Source: Anarhynchus alexandrinus (taxonomy: Eukaryota; Chordata; Aves; Charadriiformes; Charadriidae). From it: a DNA stretch of 64,000 bases. Below are positions 18,801 to 32,089 of the stretch, in pieces (within the stretch, counting starts at the first letter, position 1; each line of letters opens with the position of its first letter). The DNA lies in NCBI GenBank assembly GCA_008711295.1, contig VUYV01000512.1:237336-301335 (forward strand), in the 5' to 3' direction. The notes under the pieces were generated by a model, which was not told the DNA's origin, ran no database searches, and saw only the letters and a program-made list of their open reading frames with translations. Position numbers and translations under genes: made by a program.

Positions 18801-20436
18801 TGTCAGCTCACCCTGACACTCCACAATTTTTGCTTTGATCACAATATATGATGGGAAAAATTCCAAATCTTTGAAAACTTGCCCTGGGAAGGAAAGAAAA
18901 CCATTTCCTACTAAGCTCTGATCTCAAATACGTTTTGCTGTTTATTTTTGGAGGGAGAAGACCAGCAAACTTGACAGTGCCCATAAGGAATGTCCAGCTG
19001 CCAGCAAGCTGTTCACGGCTTTCAGGCTCCGGGAGGAGTGATGGGAGGCGGGGAGGCAGAGTCCACTCCAGGAATGCTGCTGGGGCGTTTAGGAAGGCTG
19101 AGCTGGGTTTGACAGTGTAATAGACCCCCAGAGAAGCACCGAGTCTTATGCATAGCCCGCAGCTATTCAAGAACTCAAAGCTCAAACGTACACACAGAAA
19201 GGTTAGCTTTTAATGGATGGTAAATGTTTGGAGAGACCTTTGACCAGCTCTAATACTGCAGCTGACCATTCAGAAAGTCTGTAATGAATGACCGCGCATT
19301 AGGCTCGGCTGCTCACTTTGGCAGACAATAACTGTCAAACCGTGCTGCTTAACCCCCCCGCCGCGAGCTCTCCTGCCTGTCAAGCGGTAACTGAGCAGGT
19401 ATCGAGGGGGTTAGACCTGGCTCTGGATCGCTCTTGTTCTGTACGACCATCAGAGCGGTCCAGAGCACCATGCTGGGTTGGAGAAGACGCAAGAATACCT
19501 TTGGATGCCTCCAAAAATGCTTTTTTTCCTGATTTTTCAAAGGAGCCAAACCCTTTTCAGCCCTGGCCATTGTCAGGAGCTTCATCTGCTCCTGGAAAGG
19601 GTAAGAAAGCAATCAAGTGTCTGGGACTTGGATCCTGTCCTGGTCTATCTGAGGAAGCCATGAAAGGAGATATTTTACCTTCCATGTTCTTAGCATATAC
19701 CACTGGGCTCAAATTCCCCCAAGAATCTCACACTTGAGGACATTCAGCCTAGACATGTGCGCTGATTCCCTGAGAGTTTTCACTGCAGAAGTTTGCACAG
19801 GCAGTTTTTGTCAGACTGGAAACTCCTGGAGCTCCCCAAGTAAAATATTGCTCACACTAGCCATACTTCTGTGCCCTCTTCACTAGTCTTCCCTGTCAGA
19901 CATTTAAATTCTTCTCTCTTTAAAGATTTAAACACTTTCAAGAGACTTTCAGCTTGCCAAAAATCATTCTGATAACCTGGGGCAAAGCCATTGATACAAA
20001 ATGAGTCCTCATTCTTACATACACTGTCTGCAGAGCAATGATTTATAATGCCTATGTTCACCTGCCCATGGACAAACCATCACAAGTAGCTTCTTCCTAC
20101 TCTTCAGATGTTCTCGTCACAGACTGAGCATCCACTCTGGGACAGCACATCTGTATCCTCAAGAGTCCAGCCACAGGTATGATAGATCTTAAGCAAGAGA
20201 ATGAAAGTGGTCACTGGTGTCTTCACTGCCTGGAAAATGAAATTTTCCTCCAGGTAGTCAATGGGTTCCTCATCATGACCTTCTTTGCACTGTTCATCAG
20301 CTATGGTGGTGGTAGTAGGTCCTATTTGGATGTCTCTGAAGTGAGTAGACCTTGGTCATGTATGGGAAAGTCAGTACCTGGCCTGGACCTCTGACCTGTG
20401 CTTGCAAGATGAGTCATGGGATGGATCCCATAGAAT

Positions 20437-20848
20437 GGGATCAGGACAGGCTGAGAGAGTTGGGGTTGTTCAGCCTGGAGAAGAGAAGGCTCTGGGGAGA
20501 CCTTAGAGCCCCTTCCGGTATCTGAAGGGGGCTACAGGAGAGCTGGGGAAGGACTTTTTACAAGGGCATGGAGTGATAGAATGAGGGGTAATGGCTTCAG
20601 ACTGAAAGAGAGGAGATTTAGATGAGATATTAGGAAGAAACTTTTCACTCTGAGGGTGGTGAGCCCCTGGCGCAGGTTGCCCCGAGAAGCTGTGGCTGCC
20701 CCATCCCTGGAGGTGTTCCAGGCCAGGTTGGACGGGGCTTGGAGCAACCTGGGCTGGTGGGAGGTGTTCCTGCCCATGGCAGGGGGGTTGGAACTAGATG
20801 ATTTTCAAGGTCCCTTCCAACCTAAACCATTCTATGATTCTATGATCC
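20437..20848 (+). mobile_element. CR1 LINE, 410 bp 3' end (type 1)
   Basis: From 'cagcctggagaagagaaggc' (end of ORF2) through 'tccaggccaggttggacggg' to 'ccattctatgattctatga'. The longest of the plus-strand type 1 copies in the window, and close to those at 10760 and 41033. Confidence 0.95.
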
Positions 20849-21189
20849 CTGGTAGGACAGAGATGTCATCACACACCCAGTGCCCTGCCACTGACATTTC
20901 TGCTGCTTTTCAGGTAACCCTAGGGGCTGGATGCCATGGCACTGGTCCACACTAACGTGTGAAAAGATGGCGAAAACTAACATGGTGAAAAGATGACCAG
21001 GATAAGAATGTATCTTGTCCCAGGAGTCATTTGGGTATTGCTGCTGTACTCTGTTAAGTTTCACAGCAGTTCTTTAAGACCTGGCGTATTTACAGAGGTC
21101 AGACACTTGGTGGATGATGATTTGGAGACTGGGATCCAGCTCCTCACACCAAGTGGGATGAATATAGAGGACGGTGAGGCAACGAACTG

Positions 21190-21540
21190 TCATTGTAACC
21201 GGGTGGGTGAGTGTGTACGTGTTCCTCTGTGTGTGCCTGGTGGGAGGAGTGGATCATATTTGTATAGAGCTGTTTCCACATGTGTGCATCTGTATGTATA
21301 TGTTCCTGGGTGAATGGGTATATACGCCGATGTGCGTATGTACACCTGTGTCCATGTGTGCAAGAGGCGGTGTGGCCATATGTGCATGAGCCTCTATGCG
21401 TGTGCACATGTGAATGACTGCAAATGTGCGCGTGTGTGCATATACGTGCGTGCGTGTGGACAAATAAGTGTGCACACACATGCACGTGTGGTCATGCCTA
21501 TGTCTGTGTATAGGCACATATGGGTGTGCGCGTGTAAGGA
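21190..21540. repeat. GT-rich alternating purine-pyrimidine tract
   Basis: About 350 bases of degenerate GTGTGCATATGTG-like sequence on the plus strand. The reverse strand frames encode only His/Thr/Cys-rich low-complexity peptides. Alternating purine-pyrimidine tracts of this kind are known to favour Z-DNA. It directly precedes the old CR1 relic. Confidence 0.85.
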
Positions 21541-21799
21541 AAGGAAAGAAGAGCTTTTCTGGGAAAAGGGTGAAAAGTAAAGCTCCCAGCAGAGCTCTCG
21601 GTGTTCTCGGTCTGGGATTGCTGATTGTGGTGGGAGTCGGTAGGATGTGACGCAGCCCCGATCACAGCCCAAAGGAGGGACAGGCACAGAAGCCCCATCT
21701 CCAAGCCTGACACAGGCTCTGGGAGCAGCAAAGTGTGCGAAGACTGGTGGAGTGCATGCAAAATGATGAAGCAGAAGAACACATCTAGCCATGAAAAAC

Positions 21800-23080
21800 A
21801 GAAGAGGCTTTAACACCATGATGCATAGCAGTCTCATCGGCAGGCTGAGGAAATGTGGGCTGGAAAAGCAGACAATTCAGCTGAACTGCTGGGCTCAGAG
21901 GAGAGTCGTCAATGACGTGACATCCAGCTGGTGGCTGGCAGTGCCGGGGTCACTCCTCAGGAGTTGATATGTGGGCCTGTATGGCTCAAAAACTTTGCCG
22001 GTGACTTCCACTGTGATATGAACTCACCTAGAATCACAGGATCATTCAAGGTGCAAGGGATCTCAGGAGCCTCTAGTCTACACCCAGCTCGAAGCAGCGC
22101 CAGCTATGAGATCAGACTGGGCTGCACCAAATATTAAACTTCCAGCAACATTGTGGATGATGCTAAACTGGGGGGGAAAGGGGGTGTTTGGCAAACTGAA
22201 TGACTGAATCTCAATGCAGAAGGACCTTAAACTTCAAGACTGGGCCAAGCAAAAACCTCGTGAGGTAAACAGAGGAAGAGTCAACCGTAGTTGCACTGTC
22301 TGTCACCCCATAGCCTTCTCTTCACTCATTCTGCACCAGGGTCAGGATTGCATCGCTACAGGCTGGGAGCAGACTGGCTGAGCAACAACCCTGCTGCCAC
22401 AGGCTGGTGGTGATGGTGGGTGCCAGGGTGAATATGAGCTGGTAGTCACTCTCACTGCAAATAAGACAAACTGCGTGCTGGACCATGTGTGAAGGAGCAT
22501 AGCCAGAAAGTAGAAGGAAGTTATTGTCCCTCTGCCCAGTGCTGCACCTGGAACACGGCATTCAGTTTTGAGCTCCCAGTTCAGAAAGCACGTGGAGAAA
22601 CTGGAGAGGGATGAGTCAAGGCAACCAAAATGGTCAAGGCCTGGAGCACATGATCTGCCAGGAGAGGTAAAGGGAGCAGGGCTGATTTAGCAGAGAGGTG
22701 GAGAGTAGGCTTCACCTCTTCTACGGGGTGAAAGGAGACTGAGCAGTGTTAAAGAGCAGCCTATACATTTTTGAAGGGCCATTACAAGGATGACACAGCC
22801 AAACTCTTCTCACCGGTGCCAGACAATACAGCAAAGGTCAACAAACACAAACTGGAGCTTAGGAGGTTCAGGTTAGGTGTTAGGAAACAGTGATTCTCCA
22901 GGAGGGTGATGCAGCCCAGGGCCAGATGTCAAGAGAGTCTTTATCCTCATTATTCACAGGGTTCAGGTGTACAAAGCCCTGGTTATCCCCCAAAGTCCTG
23001 GGGATCATCCTGCTCCAGGGAAGGTTGGGCTGAAGACTTCCAAGGGTCTCTTTCTACCAGCATTGTGATTCCTATGGTTC
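21800..23080 (+). mobile_element. old, degraded CR1-like LINE with reverse transcriptase relic
   Basis: Broken plus-strand reading shows CR1 ORF2-like words: around 21826-21935 LIGRLRKCGLEKQTIQL and then RRVVNDVTSSW, matching the CR1 segment before the 'SGVPQGS' motif. At about 22150-22185 the codons for VDDAKLGG sit where the active-site FADDTKLGG stretch is expected. Downstream, 'gtggagaaactggagaggga' and 'tcaggttaggtgttaggaaa' match the ORF2 end and 3' region. Multiple stops and shifts make it non-functional. An antisense CR1 fragment is nested at 22028-22138. Borders are approximate. Confidence 0.65.
22028..22138 (-). mobile_element. nested antisense CR1-Y-like fragment
   Basis: 'ctagaatcacaggatcattc' and 'ctatgagatcagactgggct' resemble the reversed tail of an older avian CR1 family. 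It interrupts the plus-strand relic between the VTSSW-like block and the VDD-like block, so it inserted later. Confidence 0.55.
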
Positions 23081-23508
23081 AATTTCTTTGAGAGTTGCTT
23101 TCCCATGGAGGTACACTCATCTTCAGGTTGCCACTCTTTCATGGAGGAGAACTTACCTTAACACTCTTGCAAGATTTTCCCCACACACTCCATACAAGAT
23201 CTCTGCCCTGTCACAAATTCCAGCTCAGATCCTTGTTGCACAGACAGAATTTCTCTTTGGTAATGAGGGGCCACCAGTATCCTTGTCCCTCCTATAGGCT
23301 TTTCCCAGGGCTTTGACCTCAGCCCCACACTTCTCCAGTCCTGCAGCACAGCAGCCCTCCCACATCAGACTCTGCCTGGAGGTCATCAGAACTTCAGTGA
23401 ACAGAATTATGACTGCAGGAGATAAAAGAAGGACGTATGGCTTGCAGAGGATCTCACTATGGGTGGGGGTGTGAATCGGGCTCGGGGACAATGCCAAACT
23501 GCAGTATC

Positions 23509-24312
23509 AGAATCATAGAATCATTATGGCTGGAAAAGACCTTTAAGATCATCAAGTCCAACCATTATCTAACTCTACCAGGCCCATTTCTAAACCATGT
23601 CCCTGAGCACCATATCTAGATGGTTTTTAAATACATCCAAGGGTGGCAATTCAACCACTTCCCTGGGCAGCCTGTTCCAGTCTTTGATAACCCTTTCAGT
23701 GTAGAAGTTTTTCCTAATGTCTAAACTAAACCTCCCCTGGCACAACTGGAAGCCGTTTCCTCTTGTCCTATCACCCGTTACTTGGGAGAAGAGACCGACC
23801 CCCCCCTCTTTACACCCTCCTTTCAGGGAGCTGTAGAGAGGGTAGAAGGGTAGAAGGGTAGAAGGTCTCCCCTCAGCCTCCTTTTCTCCAGCCTCAACAC
23901 CCCCAGTTCCCTCAGCTGCTCCTCACCAGACGTGTGCACCAGCCCCCTCACCAGCTCCATTGCCCTTCTCTGGACCTTCTCCAGCACCTCAATGTCCCTC
24001 TTATACTGCAGCACCCAAAACTGAACACAGTACTCAAGATCCAGCCTCACCAGTGCCGAGTACAGTGGGACAATCACTTCCCTAGCCCCACTGGCTACAC
24101 TATCCCTGATACAGGCCAGGATGCCGTTGGCCTTCTTGGCCACCTGGGCACACTGCTGGCTCGTGTTCAGTCGGCTGTCGATCAACACCCCCTGGTCCTT
24201 TTCTGCCATGCAGCTTTCCAGCTGCTCCTCCCCAAGCCTGTAGCATTGCACAGGGTTGTTGTGGCCCAAGTGCAGGACTCAGCACTTGGACTTGTTGAAG
24301 CTCATCAGAAGT
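23509..24312 (-). mobile_element. CR1 LINE, 800 bp with ORF2 C-terminus (type 2)
   Basis: The longest clearly recognised CR1 in the window. It begins with the reversed tail 'agaatcatagaatcattatg' and contains an open minus-strand frame (24269-23823, 148 codons) encoding the conserved end of CR1 ORF2: words such as [28 protein letters not shown] and [12 protein letters not shown]. The frame is the C-terminal part only; the endonuclease and the catalytic reverse transcriptase core are absent, so the copy is dead on arrival. A small GGTAGAAG tandem (23840-23865) interrupts it. Confidence 0.95.
23840..23865. repeat. (GGTAGAAG)3 within CR1
   Basis: Three copies of an 8-bp unit at a place where neighbouring CR1 copies have a single copy-like sequence. 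A local expansion after insertion. Confidence 0.85.
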
Positions 24313-27300
24313 TCAATGCTGTGACAGTAAAGCCTGATGCGGAGGGAATGAGCAAGGCAAGGTCCATGTGAAGGTCCATGACAAGGACAGGACCAAAGAT
24401 GCTGAATGCCCAAAGTGGAAGGAAACATATAAGGCCCTGAGCCGCCCATGGAGGGTGTGGTGATGCATGGAGGCAGCAACTTGAAGGTTATATGGGTTAT
24501 ATGGGAAGAGAGCAAGAAGGGCCTACAAACAAGCTGACGGAGGTCCAACAAACTGCTACTTCTGTTTGCATGCTGATGTCATATCTGACATGAAATACGC
24601 TGGCAGAAAGTTAACCAATCAGCCCTATTTGAACAAATCTGAGCTGGCACGAAAAGTTTATTCCAGATGAGCACACTGAGTCGTGAGGCTGCGGTATTTC
24701 TGCTGTAGCACTAAAAGCCCTCAAGTTAGATTTAGCATATCACTGAGCTGCAGTTTTAAATCACAACTTCCCCACGTACTTTTTCCTTTCGGGAAAAAAC
24801 AAGCATCAAAGGACTCTCTTAAGAGCTTCCCCTCCTACGCCTTCCATCTCATTTTTTAATTCGAGGAAATACATTGTATGCTAATTTCACCTCCCTTCTC
24901 TCAGTTTCTTCCATTTGGCTGATGCCTTTGGATACTGCTCCAGTGCCAGTGAATATGCAAATACCATTTTGTTTGTCTTGCCTTGGGACAATGAAGTCTT
25001 TGAAATGTAGATGCAGGATCTTGAATTTGTCTTGCTGTCTAAGAACCTACTTTCTCTTTAACTCTTAATTTTTGGTACAATTCAGTAGAAGGGCTCTTCT
25101 CTTGTCTTTCACTTTCATTGCCAAGTAGCCATTCACTCTCTTTTAGATGAAGTGGAATATATTTCATCTGGTCACTGGTTTTGTTTGCTGAACTACATCA
25201 CAAATTATATGTTTTTATAAACCATTCTCATTCAATAGCAGCAAGACAGCTCTCTATTTCATCCCACATGGTGTGAACAGTATACCTAAACATAGCTGAG
25301 GGATGAAGAGACTGTATAAAGCCCTCCTGGTTTAGACATGAGGACGCAGGATTCTCAAATATGAATCAAGTCCAAGATCCTTCTAGCTCCATGCTGTGTC
25401 CCTGGCTGTGGCCAGGAGAAATATCTAAAGAAGGTGGACAGGAGCACGTTGAGTAAAGAATGAAGCCCAGTCAATGAAGCAGCAGGGCACTTACACAGCA
25501 GGAGGTACCAGTATTTGAGAAAGGACCAATACAGAACAGGGCCACCTATGCATCAGCAGAGATCTACCTGTCCCTGGTGACAGGACTTCATCCCTCATGA
25601 AATACCCATGTAGAAAAACTGGCAATCCCAGTATTATGAACCAAACATGACGCTGTCTAGTTATGTGGTGTACCCCATGGTGCACTCTGCACAATCCTTT
25701 CGCACCATGATAGTGGATACAGCCCTGTATGAACTAACACGGTGAGAGCTGGCTGGCTGCACATTAAACTTCCTGTTGGTACATCATAAGAACCTCCCAC
25801 ATCTTTCATGTGGTTGTTTCAAGAGAGGACTGTCCAGCTGTGCTGGCCTGTCCACCCCTGAGACACCTCTCCTGGTAGGGTACCTCAGTATGGTGGAAGT
25901 TCATGATGAGAAGCTAAGCTGGCAGCTGCCACCTCAAGAACCGAGCTGTTGTGACTCTCCACTGACTGAAAGCTTCAGTCTCATCAAAAGCCTGGCTGGT
26001 GACTCACAACTTCCAATGACCCAGGGCTGACATCCAGCTTGCTCTGCTTCTACAAGTGCAGCAGGGCGGTTGCTCAACTTGCTACACACCATCTCCACTT
26101 TGCCCTTCTCCACAGCCACCCTAACCACTGCAAATAATTAATTTAGTTCTTAATGTCAACTTTCACAGGCAATTTCACCTGCCTGCTCATGTCTGATCTT
26201 TTGAATAAGGTGATCTATTTTTTCTCTTTACTGAAGAGGTTTTGGTTACTCCAGTGATGTCTTCCTCCATGAGCCCCTGAACTGCAGGTTCTGGAGATGG
26301 GAAGAGCATCCTGGGAAAGTTGTCTGCCTGCTTGACCTGCTCACATGTTCACCCCTGAGCATCTTTAGGTGGACTTCTAATCCAGGATAACTGTTATGTT
26401 CTTCTGTCTGCTTTGTTTACTCCCGAGACATATTCTGACAAGCACACATGCAGATTGTTTCTGGTCCTTGGGAGAAAATTTGACTGCATTTTATCATCCC
26501 ATTCAGAGAGAACTACTGGATTAGGTTAAAATATCACAGATTGAATTCTTAGCTGAGGAGTTCTGGCTGAATTTTCTTATAATATATTATAATATATTCC
26601 CCTGTTCAGGAAACCAGGTTTTTATTTCTTGAAATTTTCACCTGTGGGTTCAAATGTTCTAAAGGCATCTCTGGGTTTTTTTGCATATGCTTATATGATG
26701 CAATGTTTGAGGCTGGGGGGAACTCAAGACATGGGCCAAGAAGAACTGCAAAAAATACATAGATAAAGATCCACAGGATGCAGTTACTAATATGACTTGG
26801 CTGCTGAAACTGAAGTTCACCCACAAAATCTCCGACACGCTGCTCTCCACCGTGTTAGTCCATCATCTTAAAATCTTAGCTTAAAAAAAGACCCTGTTCC
26901 CTTCGTCTTCCCCCATGAAGATATACCTAACTTCCCTTGTCTTCTTAAAACCTCCCGTGATAAGCTTTTGCCCATACAACTGACTCCTCACCCTGACTGG
27001 TCAAGCCCTGGGAGAGATTTTGATTGATCTTAAAAAAACTCTGCTGGAAATTACAGTCTGTAATTGACGGGAATGTAAGAACTAAGAACCAAAAAGCGGT
27101 CGTACAAACCCCTATGAAATAGGGCGCAGTTGTGGTGAAGAAATCTCACGTGTGCAGAGGAGCCCACTCAGAGAGGACCCAGCAGAGCCAGCGGAGCTAC
27201 TGTGGGCTCACTCATACTGGGGACGAATTTGTCCTTCCTGCAACTTCATCTCCATGCTCGATTAATAAACACCCACAGCAGGAGCATTTCTGCTGCTGAT

Positions 27301-28395
27301 TCACAATGAGCTACTGGAAAGCACCAAGATGACTTGTGGTTTGACTCTTGGCTTTCAACCCCACTTCCCAGTTCCTGTCTTGACTTGTTTCATTGCTTCC
27401 GTGCTGTCCCCATGCTCTGCCTATGACCCCCAGAGAGGCAGAGTTGAGCCTCACTTCTTTGCTGTAGCATTGCTTGTTACCCCACGCTATCCTGCTCTGT
27501 AGGCCATCCACTCCTCACAAACGCTGTGTTCGGGGTTGTGTATGACTGAACACCTCAAATCGCGCATTGCAGAGTTGGGTCACCGTTGCTTGAATGCCTC
27601 TCATGAGTCTTAGAAGAAGTTTACGAAAGGACCCAGCAGCAGATTTCCAGCACAGGTCAGGACTGAGGAAACAAAGGCTAAAACAGGAAACAAAAACCAA
27701 AATCTGACAAGTAAAAAGTGCTTAAAATTAAAATACAATAACAGATTATTTTCAAAGACAATTTAGGGAAAGTTCTTGTGAGGTCCTGCTTATTGTCTTT
27801 TAATTTCATGATAGGTTTGTTAGTTGTTGCTCCAAGTTCTCCAAAATTTAAGATTGCTTGGGACGCATTTTTTAAAAGAAAAGAAAACGCTCTGTACTTC
27901 ATGGTAAAATTGCAAAACCTCTTAAATATACTTTCAAGAATAGAAACAGCCTTGTTAAAAGAATGAACTGCCAGTGCAATGAAGGGTGAAATGCAATAGG
28001 AAACTGACTTGATAAAAGGATAATTCCAGTAAATGAATAACACTTCCCTTGTGTCACACAAAATACATAATGCTCAATTTATAAGAACAGCAACTGCAGC
28101 CCTTGTTCTGAATTGCTCTTCTGGCAATGGCAAACCTGGGTGGGAGCCTGTTGAGAGGACACTTTACAGTTGAATCTAGCTGAAGAGCATGAAGCTCTGT
28201 GATCAAAAGCAATCCTAGATGACCAGCACAGCTAAAATTCTTACAAAGTCATTAATGCCATTGAAAATGTTACCTCCAATCAGCAAGAGGAGCATGCAGG
28301 TGAGTGTCCGGGGACTGTGACCGCACAGATGGGAATCATCTGCGTTCTGGAGATGGAAAGTGAGATGTCAAGTATGAGCCAGGCACCTTAGGTTC

Positions 28396-28530
28396 TGCTC
28401 TTACTCAGTGATGACAAAAAGGCTCAGGACAATTCATTTGACCTTTCTTAGCAAACGTTCATCCTTTGGGGGCCTGATTGTTCCACTATCCATAAAGGGA
28501 GCACAGAGTAACTAGCTCAGGTGGGGACAT
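28396..28530 (-). mobile_element. possible MIR-type SINE relic
   Basis: 'ctgctcttactcagtgatga' and 'caggacaattcatttgacct' parallel the reversed MIR core (roughly 'cttactagctgtgtgacc' and 'gggcaagtcacttaacctct'), with about 15 of 20 matches over the best block by eye. Very diverged; borders uncertain. Confidence 0.4.
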
Positions 28531-31500
28531 TGAGTTATTAGTTGAGGAAGCTCTGGCAAAGAGCCCTCACTAAGTCAGGACTCCTTGGGAAGGATCTTTG
28601 ACTGGATGGCAAGCCTTGAATCTTATTATACCCAAAGTGGACAGTTTTTAATGCTTGCCAGAAGGAGTGAGGAATCCTGCATTTTCCTCATGGCTGTAGC
28701 TCTGCCGCAGCCCATACTCTGGGTGAACCTCTTCCTCTGCTCTTCTTTTGCTAATTACACAGTGATGGCTGTGAATTCGAGGCTCAAAGAAAAGCTGTGG
28801 ATCTGGGGAACCGAAGGGCAGGGTCTGCAGGATGGCAATCAGCCATCGTCGCTTCCTGAGCCCACACAGCTCCAGACAGCATCGCTGAGTGCCAGCCATG
28901 CCATCTTCCTACCTCCCTCAAGTCAAGTATTGCAGTCAACCTCTAAAGGCACAGCTACCGGTGACGACTCATGGGTGCCCAAGGCAGATATGAATGCGCT
29001 CCGATGACCACTGGAGTCAGAATAGGCACGTTAACAGTAGACACTAACACGCAGCACACTGATTAGCCCTGCAAAGGAGGAAGGTGTGTGAACTGTCTGC
29101 CTAAATCATCTCCAAGACTGGCACCAATGTATTCAGAGCCATGGGATGAGCCCCTGTGCCACTAAGCACTTTCAAATGGAAGGTGTTTTCTTAATCCCAT
29201 GAAAATGTTTTTGTTTCAGTAGGGACAGGAGTTGCAATGTACTGATTTTAGAGGGTGGAGGCATTAGGAATGAGTATGTCAAGCAAAGTGATTGTTTAGT
29301 CCTCCCACCTTAGAAGAGGTGTCAAGGTCCTGCAGTAAATCTACATGGCATGGTGCTGGCAAGTGACAGACACTTATCTGAGAACAACCGACACTCAGGC
29401 CGCACTGTCCTCGCCTTTATGCTGAAAGTGGTGGGCGAAGAAGAGGAAGGCTCCGTCCTGCCAGGCCCTCTGAAGAAGTGCGTTTCTCTTTCGGCATGGC
29501 CAACTTCTTTAAAACTCTTCTTGCTGCTGTGTTGGTGGCAGAAACAGCTGGAGCCCTTCTGAGGTCAGATAGTGGAATTTTAGCTAGAGGCGCTTTTTGT
29601 CTCAACAGAGATGCCGCCGGTTTGTTCGGCTGAAAGATCTAAAGTTGGGGCCGCTGCAGCAGAAATCCACTTGCTTGGGCCAACCACTGCCCACCCACCC
29701 TGGAATGACTCCAACACACTCACTAGACCCCCCACCTCTTGTTTAATCTTTAATGCACCTCCAATTGCCCTAGGCTGGACACCGCAGCAGGGCAGGCAAG
29801 ATAGGAGTGATGATTAGCTCCCTGACCCCGCGTGCTATGCTGGGCATTGGGAAATGTATGTCTAACGGCTGACCCTCCATCGATCCCGACTGTGTCCTCC
29901 GGGCAGAAGGAATCATTAGCAGCAGCTTACGATGGAGGGGCATGCAATACCTCTCATTCTGCTGGGTGCAGGCACATGAAAAAGCCACAGGCACAGCAGA
30001 CCTGTCCTACCTGTTCTTGCTCCCCGGGCTCTCAGTTTGGCCGTTTTTAGGTATCTAGTGTAATAAGGAATGGGGGAGGGATGAACAAGCATGCCCTGCA
30101 CATAGCCCCTTCCGTGCTTGCCTAGATCCTTTTCTTCCTGTGATACCCATCCTGTGCCATAGGGAAGCAGCTCTTGCACTAATAGGACAACCGTCCTATC
30201 TACAACCTATCTACACCCCTAACGTCTGCCCAGACACTAACACAAAGCCCAGAAATTCCAGGTGCAAATCTGGAGACAACTGCGTTTCACTGCTCACCCA
30301 ACCCCTAACATCTATGCTCAATTTTGAGGGACAGTGCTAGAATGGAAATACACACAGGGTGGGAAAAGGATCAGGAGAGTCACTGGCCCCCACCACAGAG
30401 GAACTTCTCCAAAGCTGGAGGAATCCAAGATCTAAGGTCAAGCATCCTCATATATGATAAAAAGTGGGGTTGCCAACAACAGTGAGGGAACTCAGACCAG
30501 AAAAGACAACAGAAAATAGTGGATTTTATGGCCAACACATGAAATAAGGAAACTTCTCTCTGATCAAGGAATAAAAGGAGCATTTGGGGATGACAAAAGA
30601 AGGGGTTGATAACCTAACTGTGGAAGAAGAAAGCAGAAAGAATATCTAGAGATGAGGGACCTTAAAATATAGCTGGATAGCTCCATTGCCATCATGTCCC
30701 ATGGGCTAGGCACCAACACTGCAAAGGCTTCCTACGGACTAGAATAAAGATAAATTCCCCTAAGGGAAATAATTTCTGTAAGAGAAGGCAACTGGTTAAG
30801 AATACCGAAAATGCATTTTGTCCGGGTTCTATCCAGGGTCCATCTGGTGGGCACTGCTCTGTGTATGAATGAAGCCTCAGTGGTGATATAAGAATAGACT
30901 TAGACGGCAGGAAGAAATTACTCAGTTGAAAATATCATTCAAGATACCAGTGCAGGAGCCTGGCGTAACAAGAACGTTGTCGAGAGAGACTTAATGGAGT
31001 CATGTGTGGTAGTACCAAGACCAAGTACACTTGAATCAATGAATTGGCTGCTGAAACAGAAATGAATACATGGAAAGCATCACAGCAGAAGGTGCTGTTA
31101 GGAGTTTGTAAGTGTACATCTTTCCATTCTCTACTCCTGAATTACATCTCTTTTCTATTACACATTGTCAGGGACATAGAGACATGCCACAGGATATCGC
31201 TATTACTTCTGTCTTGGCAGCGCCTGCCAGCTTTGTGCTATTAACACATTAAATTAAGACACTGCTGACGTGGACTTTTCAAGAAGAGATCACACCAAAA
31301 CACCCCAGCTCCAGCATGAGGGTAACGAGCCTGGTGGCTGAGAGAGAAGCAAGTGTATTCATGTATCGTGTTTTCACCTGAGTCAGTGAAGTAGGTTAGA
31401 AAAACACAGGTTACCTCCAATGACTACAAGGTGTCTCCAGGGAGTGATTAAGAAGTTTGATTATGAAACTTCATGCCATGCCCCCAGTTCAGTCCTGGTT

Positions 31501-32089
31501 CTGGTATTATGAGAATTTGCATTAGTTAATGATGAGGATACTGGAATAAAGAATACCTTTTCTGAACCTATAGATGACGGCAACCAAGCAAGGTCTTCCT
31601 CCATGTTAAAAGACAAGATAAGAACTCATTTCAAATGAGTTCAGATTTCAGGTTTTTTAGGAAAGCAGTTGCTTTATCAAACCATTTAACTGGTCTATCA
31701 CAATTGTCCTCTGATAAACCGGTGTCTTAGCCAAATCCCACTTCTTCAATGACATGTTCCATCAAAACCCTTTGCTTAGTACCGAGATCAAATATACAAA
31801 CCTACAGCCACTCACATCCCTTTTTTTTCCTCTCCCCTTTTATTCCAAGGCACTGATCTTTTTGAGGCATGCAGGGTAGTTTGACAGGAACTGAATGGTG
31901 GTGTGATACAACCACCCAGATTTATCATGATTTAGGAGGACCAGCACAGCTCCGTAAGTGTCTTCATGGATGTGGATAATGCCAATAAGGGAGTGAGGAG
32001 GAGCAAGTAGGGTAAGGGTTCAGCCATGTTTGAAAGAAGGTTAAGAGAATACTACTTCATTTTCTATATTGCCCACAGCACCATGCTGT

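Larger units (their letters stand above)
12987..20436. other. 7.4 kb intergenic DNA without recognised gene or CR1
   Basis: Mostly unique-looking sequence. Notable points are an A+T-rich stretch (about 14225-14300), a 177-codon plus-strand reading frame with a hydrophobic start (14988-15521), and a short 12-bp tandem (15825-15859). No exon with known homology was recognised. Confidence 0.6.

Noticed and set aside
21144..21837. His/Thr-rich minus-strand frames up to 147 codons
   Set aside because: Low-complexity translation of the GT-rich tract.
23934..24371. 145-codon plus-strand frame
   Set aside because: It is the antisense shadow of the CR1 ORF2 C-terminus.
28585..29007. 140-codon plus-strand frame
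   Set aside because: Opens at TTG, and the translation matches no family that I know.
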